Source: Deltaproteobacteria bacterium
Lineage (GTDB): Bacteria > Myxococcota_A > UBA9160 > UBA6930
Direction of reading: 5' to 3'
Assembly (NCBI GenBank): GCA_016875395.1
Contig: VGRF01000002.1
Span: 124,001 to 188,000, forward strand
Length of the DNA: 64,000 nt
Below, piece by piece: positions 21,035 to 30,321 of the stretch. How positions within the stretch are numbered: position 1 is the stretch's first letter; every line of letters starts with the position of its first letter. The translations under genes and the position numbers were made by a program. The notes beneath the pieces were generated by a model, which did not search any database, was not told where the DNA came from, and saw only the letters and a list, made by a program, of their open reading frames with translations.

Positions 21035-21388
21035 GTGCTCGGGGAATTCGCCGGCGTTTTGCTGCTGCTCGCCGTCGCGATCATCGTAGCCAGCGCCATG
21101 GTCTCCGCGCCGAAGCTGCTCGGACCGAAGCGCGAGTTCCCGGAGAAGCAGGACCCCTTCGAGTGCGGCGAGAAGCAGATCGTCTCACCGAAGCAGCGCT
21201 TCTCCGTGAAGTTCTATCTCGTCGCGATGCTGTTCGTGCTGTTCGATCTCGAGGCGGTGTTCTTCTATCCGTGGGGCGCCTTGATGCGCGAGCTCGGTGT
21301 CTTCGGCTTCGTCGCGATGACCGTGTTCACCGTCCCGCTCGTGCTCGGGCTCGTCTACGAGTGGCGCAAGGGAGCGCTCGAGTGGTGA
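21035..21388 (+). CDS. nuoA: NADH-quinone oxidoreductase subunit A
   Basis: Membrane-arm subunit of complex I next to the quinone channel, 117 residues with three predicted helices. The conserved loop EKQDPFECGEKQIVSPKQRFSV and the FYLVAMLFVLFDLEAVFFYPW helix identify it. The start is GTG 21035 with GGAGG eight bases upstream. It is first in the operon, but the next gene is nuoE rather than nuoB. Confidence 0.95.
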   Translation: MLGEFAGVLLLLAVAIIVASAMVSAPKLLGPKREFPEKQDPFECGEKQIVSPKQRFSVKFYLVAMLFVLFDLEAVFFYPWGALMRELGVFGFVAMTVFTVPLVLGLVYEWRKGALEW

Positions 21389-21876
21389 AGAGCGCTTCTG
21401 TTGATCCGAAGGACCTGTCCGCCGAGTCGCGCGCGCGCATCGAGCGCGAGATGGCGAAGTTCCCGAAGAAGCGCGGCGCGCTGCTCGCGGCGCTGCACAT
21501 CGCGCAGGAAGAGCACGGCTGGATCTCGCCGGCGCTCGCCAAGGTGCTCGCGCACATGTTCGAGATCGCACCGATCGAAGTGATGGAAGTCGTCTCGTTC
21601 TACAACATGTTCTACGACCGCCCGCAGGGCCGGCACCACGTCTACGTGTGCACGAATCTGCCGTGCTCGCTGCGCGGCGCGCGCGGGATGCTGCGCGCGA
21701 TCGAATCGCACCTCGGCGTGCGCGCGGGCGAGACGACGGCCGACGGGCGCATCACGCTCGGCCACGAGGAGTGCCTCGGCGCCTGCGCGTACGCACCGAT
21801 GCTGCGCGTCGGCGAGACCTACCACGAGAACCTGGACGTCGAGCAGGCCAAGCGCCTGGTCGACGCGCTCGAGTAA
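21385..21876 (+). CDS. nuoE: NADH-quinone oxidoreductase subunit E
   Basis: 24-kDa subunit of the NADH-oxidising module, carrying the N1a [2Fe-2S] cluster. It is 163 residues long. The N-terminal helical part RIEREMAKFPKKRGALLAAL and HIAQEEHGWISPALAKVLA precede the thioredoxin-like fold. The four cluster cysteines are in CTNLPC and ECLGAC. GTG 21385 overlaps the nuoA stop by four bases, so translation is coupled. nuoB, nuoC and nuoD, which usually separate A from E, are absent. Confidence 0.95.
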   Translation: MKSASVDPKDLSAESRARIEREMAKFPKKRGALLAALHIAQEEHGWISPALAKVLAHMFEIAPIEVMEVVSFYNMFYDRPQGRHHVYVCTNLPCSLRGARGMLRAIESHLGVRAGETTADGRITLGHEECLGACAYAPMLRVGETYHENLDVEQAKRLVDALE

Positions 21877-21879
21877 CGC

Positions 21880-23178
21880 ATGGGACTCAAGGCGCCGTAC
21901 GTCACGAACTACCTGACGCAGCACTTCGCGGACGACGCCTTCGGTCACGTGGACGGCTACGTCGCGCGCGGCGGCTACGAGGCCGCGCGCCAGGCGATCA
22001 CGCGCATGGCGCCCGAAGAGGTCGCCACGCTCGTCAAGGACGCGGGCCTGCAAGGGCGCGGCGGCGCGGGCTTCGTCGCGGGCCTCAAGTGGACGTTCAT
22101 GCCCAAGGGCAACGACAAGCCCAAGTACCTCGTCTGCAACGCAGACGAATCGGAGCCGGGCTCGTTCAAGGATCGCCTCCTGATGGAGCGCGGCCCGCAT
22201 CAGCTGCTCGAAGGCATCCTGATCGCCGCGTGGGCGACGGGCGCGGAGAAGACCTTCGTCTACATCCGCGGCGAGTACGCGTTCGCCGCGCAGGTGTTGC
22301 AGCGCGCGATCGACGAGGCGTATTCGCGCGGCTACCTCGGCCCGCGCGTGATGGGCACCGCGCTCTCGCACGACGTGGTGCTCGTGCGCGGCGCGGGCGC
22401 CTACATCTGCGGCGAAGAGACGGGCCTGCTCGAATCGCTCGAGGGCAAGAAGGGCCAGCCGCGCAAGAAGCCGCCGTTCCCCGCGCAGTACGGCGCGTTC
22501 GGCATGCCCACCACGGTGAACAACGTCGAGACGTTCAGCCACGTCCCGCACATCGTCGCGCGGGGCAAGGACTGGTTCCGCGGCATCGGCACCGAGAAGA
22601 GCCCGGGCACCACGATCTTCGGCGTGTCCGGGCATGTCGTCAGGCCCGGGCTCTACGAGCTGCCGCTCGGCACGAAGCTCGACACGATCATCTTCGAGCA
22701 CGCGGGCGGTGTGCCCGACGGCAAGAAGGTGAAGGGCGTCATCCCCGGCGGCATGTCGATGAAGATCCTGCCCGCCGGCCAGCTGGACACGCCGATGGCG
22801 AACGAGTCGCTGCGCGAGCGCGGCTCGATGCTCGGCACCGGCGGCATCATCGTGATGGACGAGACCACCTGCATGGTGCGCGCGGCCAGCGTGATCTCGT
22901 ACTTCTTCCGCGACGAGTCGTGCGGCCAGTGCACGCAGTGCCGCGAAGGCACGGGCTGGCTGAACAAGATCATCGGCCGCATCGAGCGCGGGGCGGGCAC
23001 GCGCGAGGACATCGACATCCTGCTCGACGTCGCGGGCAAGATGGAGGGCGCCACGATCTGCGCGTTCTCCGACGCCGCCGCGTGGCCGGTGCAGGGCATC
23101 CTCAAACACTTCCGCGACGACTTCGAAGCGCACGTGCGCGAACAGAAGTGTCCGTTCCCCGCGAGCTTCGAGCTGTAA
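21880..23178 (+). CDS. nuoF: NADH-quinone oxidoreductase subunit F
   Basis: 51-kDa NADH-binding subunit, 432 residues, with FMN and the N3 [4Fe-4S] cluster. The glycine-rich NADH/FMN motif GLQGRGGAGFVAGLKW, the CNADESEPGSFKDR segment, GAGAYICGEETGL and the cluster motif DESCGQCTQCREGT with a later Cys in ATICAFSD are all present. It starts three bases after the nuoE stop, and a short gap leads to nuoG. Together with E and G it makes the NADH dehydrogenase module. Confidence 0.97.
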   Translation: MGLKAPYVTNYLTQHFADDAFGHVDGYVARGGYEAARQAITRMAPEEVATLVKDAGLQGRGGAGFVAGLKWTFMPKGNDKPKYLVCNADESEPGSFKDRLLMERGPHQLLEGILIAAWATGAEKTFVYIRGEYAFAAQVLQRAIDEAYSRGYLGPRVMGTALSHDVVLVRGAGAYICGEETGLLESLEGKKGQPRKKPPFPAQYGAFGMPTTVNNVETFSHVPHIVARGKDWFRGIGTEKSPGTTIFGVSGHVVRPGLYELPLGTKLDTIIFEHAGGVPDGKKVKGVIPGGMSMKILPAGQLDTPMANESLRERGSMLGTGGIIVMDETTCMVRAASVISYFFRDESCGQCTQCREGTGWLNKIIGRIERGAGTREDIDILLDVAGKMEGATICAFSDAAAWPVQGILKHFRDDFEAHVREQKCPFPASFEL

Positions 23179-23182
23179 CGAC

Positions 23183-24772
23183 ATGGCAAACGTCACGATC
23201 GACGGCGTGAAGTACGAAGTGCAGGACGGGCGCACGATCCTGCAGGCGCTCGACGACCTCGGGCTGCTCATGAACGGCGTCGACGTGCCGCACTACTGCT
23301 GGCATCCGAAGCTCTCGATCGACGGCTCGTGCCGACTCTGCCAAGTCGAGGTGAAGGGTCAGCCGAAGCTCCAGATCGCCTGCAACACGCCCGTCGCCGA
23401 GGGCATGGAGATCACCACCGCGAACGAGCGCGTGAAGAAGGCGCGCGAGGGCGTGATGGAGCTGCTGCTCGTCAATCACCCCCTCGATTGCCCGATCTGC
23501 GATCAGGCGGGCGAGTGCAAGCTGCAGGACTACGCCTACGAGTACGGCGTCACGCACGCGCGCACGAAAGAGCCGCGGCGCGCGCTGAAGAAGCGCGTCG
23601 ACCTCGGGCCGACGATCACGTTCGACCAGGAGCGCTGCATCTTGTGCCGGCGCTGCGTGCGCTTCACGCGCGAGATCTCGCAGACGAGCGAGCTCACCGT
23701 GATGAGCCGCGGCGATCGCTCGACGATCGAGACGTTCCCCGGCGCGCCGCTCGACAACGACTACTCGATGAACGTGGCCGACATCTGCCCGGTCGGCGCG
23801 CTCACCACGAAGGACTTCCGCTTCAAGATCCGCGTGTGGTTCCTCGACGACAAGCCGGGCGTCTGCACCGGCTGCGCGAGTGGCTGCAACATCCACCTCG
23901 GCGTCGCGAACAATCAGGTCTACCGCTACGTGCCGCGGCGCAACGACGCGGTGAACGCGACCTGGATGTGCGACGAAGGCCGCATGTCCTACAAGCGCAT
24001 CGGCGCGAGCGACCGCATCCGTGAAGCCGGCGTGCGCACCGCGACGGGCGGCCTCGCGAGCGCGAAGCTCGACGCCGCGGTCGCCGCCGCCGCCGCGAAG
24101 CTGCGCGCCGTAACGACAGCGGGCGGCGCCTCGGTCGCCGCGCTCGCCTCCGCGCACGCGACGAACGAGGACCTGTTCGTGCTGCGCCGCTTCTGCGAGG
24201 CGATCGGCACGGAGACGATGGGCGTCGCGGTTCCGAAGGGGCGCTCCGACGAGATCTTGATCAAGGCGGAGAAGGCCGCGAACGGCGCCGGCGCGCGTGC
24301 GCTCGGCTTCAAGGACGCGGCGAGCGTCGCCGAGCGCGTGAAGGCCGGCGCGGTGCGCGCGCTGATCGTGCTCGGCAGCGATGCGCTCGCGTTGTTAGGT
24401 GGCGAGGCCGCGCTCGCGAAGCTCGACTGCGTGATCCTGCTGGGCACGCATCACTCCGCGCTCGAGCGCGCTGCGCACGTGGTGTTCCCCGCGCGCGTCG
24501 CCGCGGAGAAGCGCGGCACGCTCACGAATCACGCGGGCCACGTGCAGCGCGTGGCGCCCGCGGTGGAGCCCGCGTTCGACGCGTGGAGCGAGGGCGAGGT
24601 GCTGCTGCGCCTCGGCCAGGCGCTCGGGCTCGCGGGCTTCGCGCCGGGCGTCGCGTTCAATGCGCGCGAAGTCTCGAAGGCGATCGGGCAGGTGGTGCCC
24701 GCGTTCGCGGGCTGCGACTACGACTCGGTGGGCGACGAAGGGCGACCGCTCGGCGGCGCGGGAGCGCGCTGA
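23183..24772 (+). CDS. nuoG: NADH-quinone oxidoreductase subunit G (short form)
   Basis: Iron-sulfur subunit of the NADH module, 529 residues, clearly shorter than typical NuoG (about 700-900). The N-terminal ferredoxin domain binds [2Fe-2S] (HYCWHPK, SCRLCQVEV, IACNTPV). A His/Cys N5-type site follows (HPLDCPICDQAGECKLQDY), then CILCRRC with CPVGAL. A further four-cysteine site CTGCASGCN with Cys in TWMCDEGR matches the N7-type cluster. The molybdopterin-like domain that follows is truncated and Ala-rich, with no cofactor site visible. A TTG-TTA pair encodes Leu-Leu at 24391-24396. Confidence 0.94.
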   Translation: MANVTIDGVKYEVQDGRTILQALDDLGLLMNGVDVPHYCWHPKLSIDGSCRLCQVEVKGQPKLQIACNTPVAEGMEITTANERVKKAREGVMELLLVNHPLDCPICDQAGECKLQDYAYEYGVTHARTKEPRRALKKRVDLGPTITFDQERCILCRRCVRFTREISQTSELTVMSRGDRSTIETFPGAPLDNDYSMNVADICPVGALTTKDFRFKIRVWFLDDKPGVCTGCASGCNIHLGVANNQVYRYVPRRNDAVNATWMCDEGRMSYKRIGASDRIREAGVRTATGGLASAKLDAAVAAAAAKLRAVTTAGGASVAALASAHATNEDLFVLRRFCEAIGTETMGVAVPKGRSDEILIKAEKAANGAGARALGFKDAASVAERVKAGAVRALIVLGSDALALLGGEAALAKLDCVILLGTHHSALERAAHVVFPARVAAEKRGTLTNHAGHVQRVAPAVEPAFDAWSEGEVLLRLGQALGLAGFAPGVAFNAREVSKAIGQVVPAFAGCDYDSVGDEGRPLGGAGAR

Positions 24773-25876
24773 GTGGAGCTCCAAGTCGTCGTCAAGATGC
24801 TCGTGATCGTGCTCGTGATCATGGGTCTGTTCCTGCCTCTCATCACCTGGGTCGAGCGCAAGCAGAGCGCCGTGATGCAGGACCGCATCGGCGCCAACCG
24901 CGCCCACGTGCTCGGCATCACCGCGCTCGGCCTGCTGCACCCCGCGGCCGACGTCGTGAAGCTCGCGACCAAAGAAGACGTCGTGCCCGCCGGCGCGAAT
25001 CGCTGGATCCATCAGCTCGCGCCGATCATCGCGCTGGTGCCCGCGATCATCACGCTCGCCGTGATCCCGTACGGCGGGAAGTACCAGATGGACGGCTGGG
25101 TGCTGAACCTCGTCGTCGCCGACATCGACTGGGGAATGCTCTACGTGTTCGCGGTCGGCTCGATCGCGACCTACGGCGCCGTGATGGCGGGCTGGGCGAG
25201 CAACTCGAACTGGGGCTTGCTCGGCTCGATGCGCGCCTCGGCGCAGATGATCTCGTACGAAGTGACGATGGGGCTCTCGCTCGTCGGCCTCTTCATGGTG
25301 TTCAACTCGCTGAGCCTCGTGGAGATCGCGCAGGCGCAGGACAAGACGCTCTGGCTGTTCGGCCTCGTTCCGCTGCCGAACTGGGGGATCTTCCTCCAGC
25401 CGCTCGGCTTCATCCTGTTCCTCACCTGCATCATGGCCGAGAACAAGCGGCCGCCGTTCGACGCGCCGGAAGGCGAGAGCGAGCTCGTGGCCGGGTACCA
25501 CATGGAGTACTCGGGCATGCGCTTCGGCCTGTTCTACACGGCCGAGTTCCTCGAAGTGCCGGTGATCGGCATGATCGTCACCACGCTGTTCCTCGGCGGC
25601 TATGCGATCCCGTTCGTCTCGCAGGAGATGATCATCGGCGGCCTCACGCCCGCGCTCGGCGCGAGCTTCGCGACGGTCGTCTGCATCGCGCTGCACTTCG
25701 TCACGTTCCTGATCAAGGTGATCGTGATGATCTGGCTGCAGATGGCGATCCGCTGGACGCTGCCGCGCTTCCGGTACGACCAGGTGATGGACCTGTGCTG
25801 GAAGATGATCCTGCCGATCTCGATCGCGAATGCGTTCGTGACGGCCGGCGTGATCTTGTTCCTGGAGCGCGCATGA
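24773..25876 (+). CDS. nuoH: NADH-quinone oxidoreductase subunit H
   Basis: Membrane subunit that forms much of the quinone chamber, 367 residues with about eight or nine helices. Marks include [48 protein letters not shown], and the long conserved loop [28 protein letters not shown]. The start is GTG 24773, immediately after the nuoG stop. The usual following gene nuoI is missing; nuoJ overlaps its end directly. Confidence 0.97.
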   Translation: MELQVVVKMLVIVLVIMGLFLPLITWVERKQSAVMQDRIGANRAHVLGITALGLLHPAADVVKLATKEDVVPAGANRWIHQLAPIIALVPAIITLAVIPYGGKYQMDGWVLNLVVADIDWGMLYVFAVGSIATYGAVMAGWASNSNWGLLGSMRASAQMISYEVTMGLSLVGLFMVFNSLSLVEIAQAQDKTLWLFGLVPLPNWGIFLQPLGFILFLTCIMAENKRPPFDAPEGESELVAGYHMEYSGMRFGLFYTAEFLEVPVIGMIVTTLFLGGYAIPFVSQEMIIGGLTPALGASFATVVCIALHFVTFLIKVIVMIWLQMAIRWTLPRFRYDQVMDLCWKMILPISIANAFVTAGVILFLERA

Positions 25877-26361
25877 CGCTCTTCTACATCTTCGCGTTCA
25901 TCGCGATCGCCGGCGCGCTCGGCATGCTGCTCAACACGCGCAACACCGTGGCCGCGGCGCTCTCGCTCGTCGTCACGATGTGCGCGCTCGCCGCGATCTA
26001 CGTGCAGCTCGACGCGTACCTGATCGGCGCGCTGCAGGTGATGGTCTACGCCGGCGCGATCCTCGTGCTGTTCCTGTTCGTGGTGATGCTGCTCAACCTG
26101 CGCAGCGACGACTTCGGCGGCGCGCGCTACGCGAAGCCATTGCTCGCGACGCTCGGCGCCGCCGCGATCGGCGCAGGCTTCCTCACGCTGCTGCCCGGCG
26201 CGTTCGGCCCCGCCGCGGAGCTCAGCGCAGGCTTCGGCGGCTACCGCGAAGTCGGGCGCGAGCTCTTCACCAACTACGTGCTCGCGTTCGAAGTCACCTC
26301 GCTGCTGCTGCTCGGCGCGATGATCGGCGCAGTGATTCTCGCCAAGCGGAAGATCGACTGA
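25873..26361 (+). CDS. nuoJ: NADH-quinone oxidoreductase subunit J
   Basis: Membrane-arm subunit of 162 residues with five predicted helices, including the conserved [27 protein letters not shown] helix that contains the pi-bulge region in other species. ATG 25873 overlaps the nuoH stop by four bases. The last helix [18 protein letters not shown]-type end is present, and its stop shares a base with the nuoK start. Confidence 0.95.
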   Translation: MTLFYIFAFIAIAGALGMLLNTRNTVAAALSLVVTMCALAAIYVQLDAYLIGALQVMVYAGAILVLFLFVVMLLNLRSDDFGGARYAKPLLATLGAAAIGAGFLTLLPGAFGPAAELSAGFGGYREVGRELFTNYVLAFEVTSLLLLGAMIGAVILAKRKID

Positions 26362-26657
26362 TGGTCACGCAAGCCGTCGCGCTCTCGGGGATCCTGTTCT
26401 TGCTCGGCGTGATCGGCGCGCTCACGCGCCGCAACCTGATCGTGATCCTGATGTCGATCGAGCTGATGCTGAACGCGGTGAACCTCGCGCTCGTCGCGTT
26501 CTCGCGGCAGTGGGGCGATCACGCGGGCCAGCTGTTCGTGCTGATGGTGATCGTCGTCGCCGCCGCCGAAGTCGCGGTCGGCCTCGGCATCGTGATCGCG
26601 CTGTTCCGCAACCGCGAGAGCGTCAACGTCGAGGACGCGAGTCTCCTGAAATGGTAG
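26361..26657 (+). CDS. nuoK: NADH-quinone oxidoreductase subunit K
   Basis: Small membrane subunit, 98 residues and three helices, part of the charged pathway across the membrane arm. The conserved [20 protein letters not shown] segment carries the expected buried Glu, and [21 protein letters not shown] carries the second Glu. Its ATG at 26361 lies on the nuoJ stop (TGATG), and its end overlaps the nuoL start by seven bases. Confidence 0.96.
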   Translation: MVTQAVALSGILFLLGVIGALTRRNLIVILMSIELMLNAVNLALVAFSRQWGDHAGQLFVLMVIVVAAAEVAVGLGIVIALFRNRESVNVEDASLLKW

Positions 26658-28708
26658 AAGCGACGCCGAACGACCTGATCCGCTGGGTGCCCCTGCTGCC
26701 GCTGCTCGGCGCTCTCGTGCACGGCGTGCTGCTCGCCTTCTTCCGCACGCAGCTCTCGCGCACGCTCACGATCGCGCTCTCGTGCGGCTCGGTCGTCGCG
26801 TCGTTCCTGCTCTCGCTCGCGCTCGTGAACGACCTCACGCAGCTCGCGCCGGGCGCGCGCGTGATGAGCGACTCGCTCTTCACCTGGATCGGCACCGCCA
26901 GCTTCACCGCCGAAGCCGCGTTCCTGCTCGATCCGCTCAGCGCCGTGATGATCCTCGTCGTCACCGGGGTCGGCTCGCTCATCCACATCTACTCGATCGG
27001 GTACATGGATGACGACCACCGCGACGACCGCGGCTTCGCGCGCTTCTTCTGTTACCTGAACCTGTTCACGTTCTCGATGCTGATGCTGGTGCTCGGGGAC
27101 AACCTGCTGGTGATGTTCCTCGGCTGGGAAGGCGTCGGCGTCTGTTCCTACCTGCTGATCGGCTTCTGGTACTCGGACACGTGGAACGCCTACTGCGGCA
27201 GCAAGGCGTTCATCGTCAACCGCATCGGCGACTTCGGCTTCTTGCTCGGCTTGTTCCTGCTGTTCTGGTCGCTCTCCGGCGAGGGCCAGGCCGCGATCGC
27301 GTTCCGCGACATCCAGGCCGCGTTCCCCGCGATCGCAGAGCAGACGGTGCAGCTGCCGCAGTGGCTCTCGTTCCTGCCCGGCTTCCCCGAGTGGAAGCTC
27401 GCCACGCTGATCGGCCTGTGCTTCTTCGTCGGCGCCGCCGGCAAGTCCGCGCAGCTGCCGCTCTACGTGTGGCTGCCCGACGCGATGGCGGGCCCGACGC
27501 CCGTGTCCGCGCTGATTCACGCCGCCACGATGGTGACCGCGGGCGTCTACATGGTCTCGCGCATGAGCTTCGTCTACGCGGAGGCGGACGGCGCGATGGC
27601 GTTCATCGCGTGGACGGGCGCGATCACGGCGCTGCTCTCGGCCACGATCGCGATCGCGCAGACCGACATCAAGAAAGTGCTCGCGTACTCCACCGTCTCG
27701 CAGCTCGGCTTCATGTTCGTGGCCGCGGGCTGCGGCGCGTTCGGCGCGGCGATGTTCCACGTCGTCACGCACGCGTTCTTCAAGGCGCTGCTCTTCCTCG
27801 GCGCCGGCAGCGTGATCCTCGCGATGCACCACGAGCAGGACACGGACAAGATGGGCGGCCTGCGGACGAAGCTGCCGTGGACGCACAAGGTGTTCCTGAT
27901 GGGCGTGCTCGCGATCGCGGGTGCGCCGTTCTTCTCCGGATTCTTCTCGAAGGACGAGATCCTGCTCGCCGCGAAGCTCTCGCACGTGCCCGCCCACGGC
28001 GCGCTCTACGCAGTCATGCTCGGCACCGCAGGCATCACGGCCTTCTACATGTTCCGCCTCTACTTCCGCACGTTCCTCGGCAAGAGCCGCGCGAGCGAGC
28101 AGACGTTGTCTCACGTGCACGAGCCCGCGTGGACGGTCGTCGCGCCGCTCGTCGTGCTGGCCCTCGCCTCGATCTTCGGCGGCTTCCTCGGTCCAGCGGC
28201 GGCGCTGAACCCGCTGCTCGGCATCCTCAACATCGCGCCTGAGAACTCGAACAGCTTCGCGAACTTCGTCGCGCCCGTGCTCTCGAACGCGCACCACGAG
28301 ATCACGCTGAGCGAAGAGCGCCTGCTCGCCGTGTACTCGGTGCTCGTCGCGGGCGTCGGCGTCGCGCTCGCAGCGCTGATGTACGTGTGGCGCCCCGCCA
28401 TCCCCGTCGCGATTCGCGGCGCGCTCGGGCCGCTCCATCGCGCGGTCGAGAACAAGTACTACGTGGACGAGATCTACGACGCGCTGTTCGTGAAGCCCCT
28501 CGTGTGGCTCTCGAAGAACGTTCTGCACCGCTTCTTCGACGCGGGCGTGATCGACGGCGTGCTCGTGAACGGCTCGGCGGCGACGGTGCGCGGGGTGACG
28601 AGCGGCCTGCTCAAGTACGCGCAGTCGGGCTTCGCGCAGAGCTACCTCGGCTGGATGGCGCTCGGCACGGCGTGCCTGCTCGTCTGGCTCGCGACGCAGG
28701 TGGCGTGA
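26651..28708 (+). CDS. nuoL: NADH-quinone oxidoreductase subunit L
   Basis: Terminal antiporter-like proton-pumping subunit, 685 residues. Typical segments include [31 protein letters not shown] (key Glu), [35 protein letters not shown] (key Lys and His residues), [11 protein letters not shown]-like [13 protein letters not shown], and GFFSKDEIL. The long amphipathic lateral helix is expected in the C-terminal region around [21 protein letters not shown] 26651 overlaps the nuoK end, and the stop shares a base with the nuoM start. Confidence 0.97.
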   Translation: MVEATPNDLIRWVPLLPLLGALVHGVLLAFFRTQLSRTLTIALSCGSVVASFLLSLALVNDLTQLAPGARVMSDSLFTWIGTASFTAEAAFLLDPLSAVMILVVTGVGSLIHIYSIGYMDDDHRDDRGFARFFCYLNLFTFSMLMLVLGDNLLVMFLGWEGVGVCSYLLIGFWYSDTWNAYCGSKAFIVNRIGDFGFLLGLFLLFWSLSGEGQAAIAFRDIQAAFPAIAEQTVQLPQWLSFLPGFPEWKLATLIGLCFFVGAAGKSAQLPLYVWLPDAMAGPTPVSALIHAATMVTAGVYMVSRMSFVYAEADGAMAFIAWTGAITALLSATIAIAQTDIKKVLAYSTVSQLGFMFVAAGCGAFGAAMFHVVTHAFFKALLFLGAGSVILAMHHEQDTDKMGGLRTKLPWTHKVFLMGVLAIAGAPFFSGFFSKDEILLAAKLSHVPAHGALYAVMLGTAGITAFYMFRLYFRTFLGKSRASEQTLSHVHEPAWTVVAPLVVLALASIFGGFLGPAAALNPLLGILNIAPENSNSFANFVAPVLSNAHHEITLSEERLLAVYSVLVAGVGVALAALMYVWRPAIPVAIRGALGPLHRAVENKYYVDEIYDALFVKPLVWLSKNVLHRFFDAGVIDGVLVNGSAATVRGVTSGLLKYAQSGFAQSYLGWMALGTACLLVWLATQVA

Positions 28709-30321
28709 TGTTCGAAGGCAACCTCGTCAGCGTCGTCTCGTTCCTGCCGCTCGCCGCGGCGCTCGTGCTGCTCGTCGTCGACCAGATCGCGAAGCTCGCG
28801 GACGCGGTGTGGAAGAGCGCGGCGCTGATCACGAGCCTGCTCACCTTCGTGATCTCGCTCCAGCTCTGGTGCGGCTACGACGCGACGCGCGCCGACTACC
28901 AGTTCGTCGAGCACGTGCCGTGGCTCGCGGAGTGGGGCGTCAACTACTTCGTCGGCATCGACGGCATCAGCCTGCTCTTGATCCTGCTCACGACGTTCCT
29001 GCAGCCGATCGTGCTGGTCGCGTCGTGGAACGACATCAAGACCAGCGTCAAGTCGTTCCTGTTCTTCATGCTCGCGCTCGAGACGGGCATGATCGCGACC
29101 TTCGCCGCGCTGAATCTCTTCCAGTTCTACCTGTTCTGGGAGCTGATGCTGATTCCGATGTACTTCATCATCGGGATCTGGGGCGGCCCGCGGCGCGTGT
29201 ACGCCGCGATCAAGTTCTTCCTGTTCACGATGGCCGGCTCGCTGCTGATGCTCGTCGCGATGCTGGTCGTCTACCGCCTGCACTTCGAGCAGACCGGCAC
29301 GCTCACGCTCGACCTCGTCGCGCCGCCGGGCTCCACGCTCCCGGGTCTGCTCGACACCGCGATCCTGCCGGGCGGCGACGTGTGGTGGCGCACGCAGCCG
29401 TGGCTGTTCGCGGCCTTCGCGCTCGCGTTCGGCATCAAGGTCCCGGTGTTCCCGTTCCACACCTGGCTTCCCGACGCGCACGTCGAGGCGCCCACCGCTG
29501 GCTCCGCGATCCTCGCCGGCGTGCTGCTGAAGATGGGCACCTACGGCTTCGTGCGCTTCGCGCTGCCGCTCTTCCCCGACGCCGCAGTCGAGTTCGCGCC
29601 GCTCGTGTTCGGCCTCGGCGTGATGGGCATCGTGTACGGCGCGCTCGTGGCGATGGTGCAGAGCGACATCAAGAAGCTCGTCGCGTACTCGTCGGTCGCG
29701 CACCTCGGCTTCGTGATGCTCGGAACCTTCGCGCTGAACGACGAGGGCCTGAAGGGTTCCGTGCTGCAGATGGTGAACCACGGCCTCTCGACCGGCGCGC
29801 TCTTCCTGCTCGTCGGCATGATCTACGAGCGCCGTCACACCCGCGAGATCGGCGCGTTCGGCGGCATCGCGAAGCCGATGCCGGTGTACGCCGCGATGTT
29901 CGGGATCGTGACGATGTCGAGCATCGGCCTGCCCGGGCTGAACGGCTTCGTGGGCGAGTTCCTGATCTTGTTAGGCACGTTCGAGGCCGCGCCGCTCGTC
30001 GCGACGCTCGCGACCTTCGGCGTCGTGCTCGCCGCGGTCTACATGCTGTGGATGTATCGCCGCGTGTTCTTCGGGCCCGTCGAGGTGCCGGAGAATCGCG
30101 GCCTGATCGACCTCGACCTGCGCGAGAAGCTCGTGATCGCCGCGGTCGTGATCCCGATCGTGTGGATCGGCGTCTACCCGCAGCCGCTGCTCACGCGCCT
30201 CTCGGCGCCGGTCAGCGAGATCCTGCGCGTGATGGAGGCGAAGCGCGCGGCCACGGCGGCGGAGGCGACCGCGCCGCTCCCGGTTCCCGTGCGCGTGAGC
30301 CTCACGGAGCCGCAGCGATGA
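28708..30321 (+). CDS. nuoM: NADH-quinone oxidoreductase subunit M
   Basis: Second antiporter-like proton-pumping subunit, 537 residues and about 14 helices. YFVGIDGISLLLILLTTFL, FYLFWELMLIPMYFIIGIWGG, KVPVFPFHTWLPDAHVEAPTAGS, LLKMGTYGFVRF, YSSVAHLGFVMLG and the NGFVGEFLILLG loop are all family marks. ATG 28708 sits on the nuoL stop (GTGATG). One Leu-Leu is written TTG-TTA at 29968-29973, a rare codon pair in this DNA. Confidence 0.97.
   Translation: MFEGNLVSVVSFLPLAAALVLLVVDQIAKLADAVWKSAALITSLLTFVISLQLWCGYDATRADYQFVEHVPWLAEWGVNYFVGIDGISLLLILLTTFLQPIVLVASWNDIKTSVKSFLFFMLALETGMIATFAALNLFQFYLFWELMLIPMYFIIGIWGGPRRVYAAIKFFLFTMAGSLLMLVAMLVVYRLHFEQTGTLTLDLVAPPGSTLPGLLDTAILPGGDVWWRTQPWLFAAFALAFGIKVPVFPFHTWLPDAHVEAPTAGSAILAGVLLKMGTYGFVRFALPLFPDAAVEFAPLVFGLGVMGIVYGALVAMVQSDIKKLVAYSSVAHLGFVMLGTFALNDEGLKGSVLQMVNHGLSTGALFLLVGMIYERRHTREIGAFGGIAKPMPVYAAMFGIVTMSSIGLPGLNGFVGEFLILLGTFEAAPLVATLATFGVVLAAVYMLWMYRRVFFGPVEVPENRGLIDLDLREKLVIAAVVIPIVWIGVYPQPLLTRLSAPVSEILRVMEAKRAATAAEATAPLPVPVRVSLTEPQR

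Noticed and set aside
21385-25876. Possible hidden nuoB/C/D between nuoA and nuoE, or nuoI between nuoH and nuoJ
   Set aside because: Neighbouring genes overlap by four bases at both places, leaving no room, and no Q-module signature occurs in any frame there.
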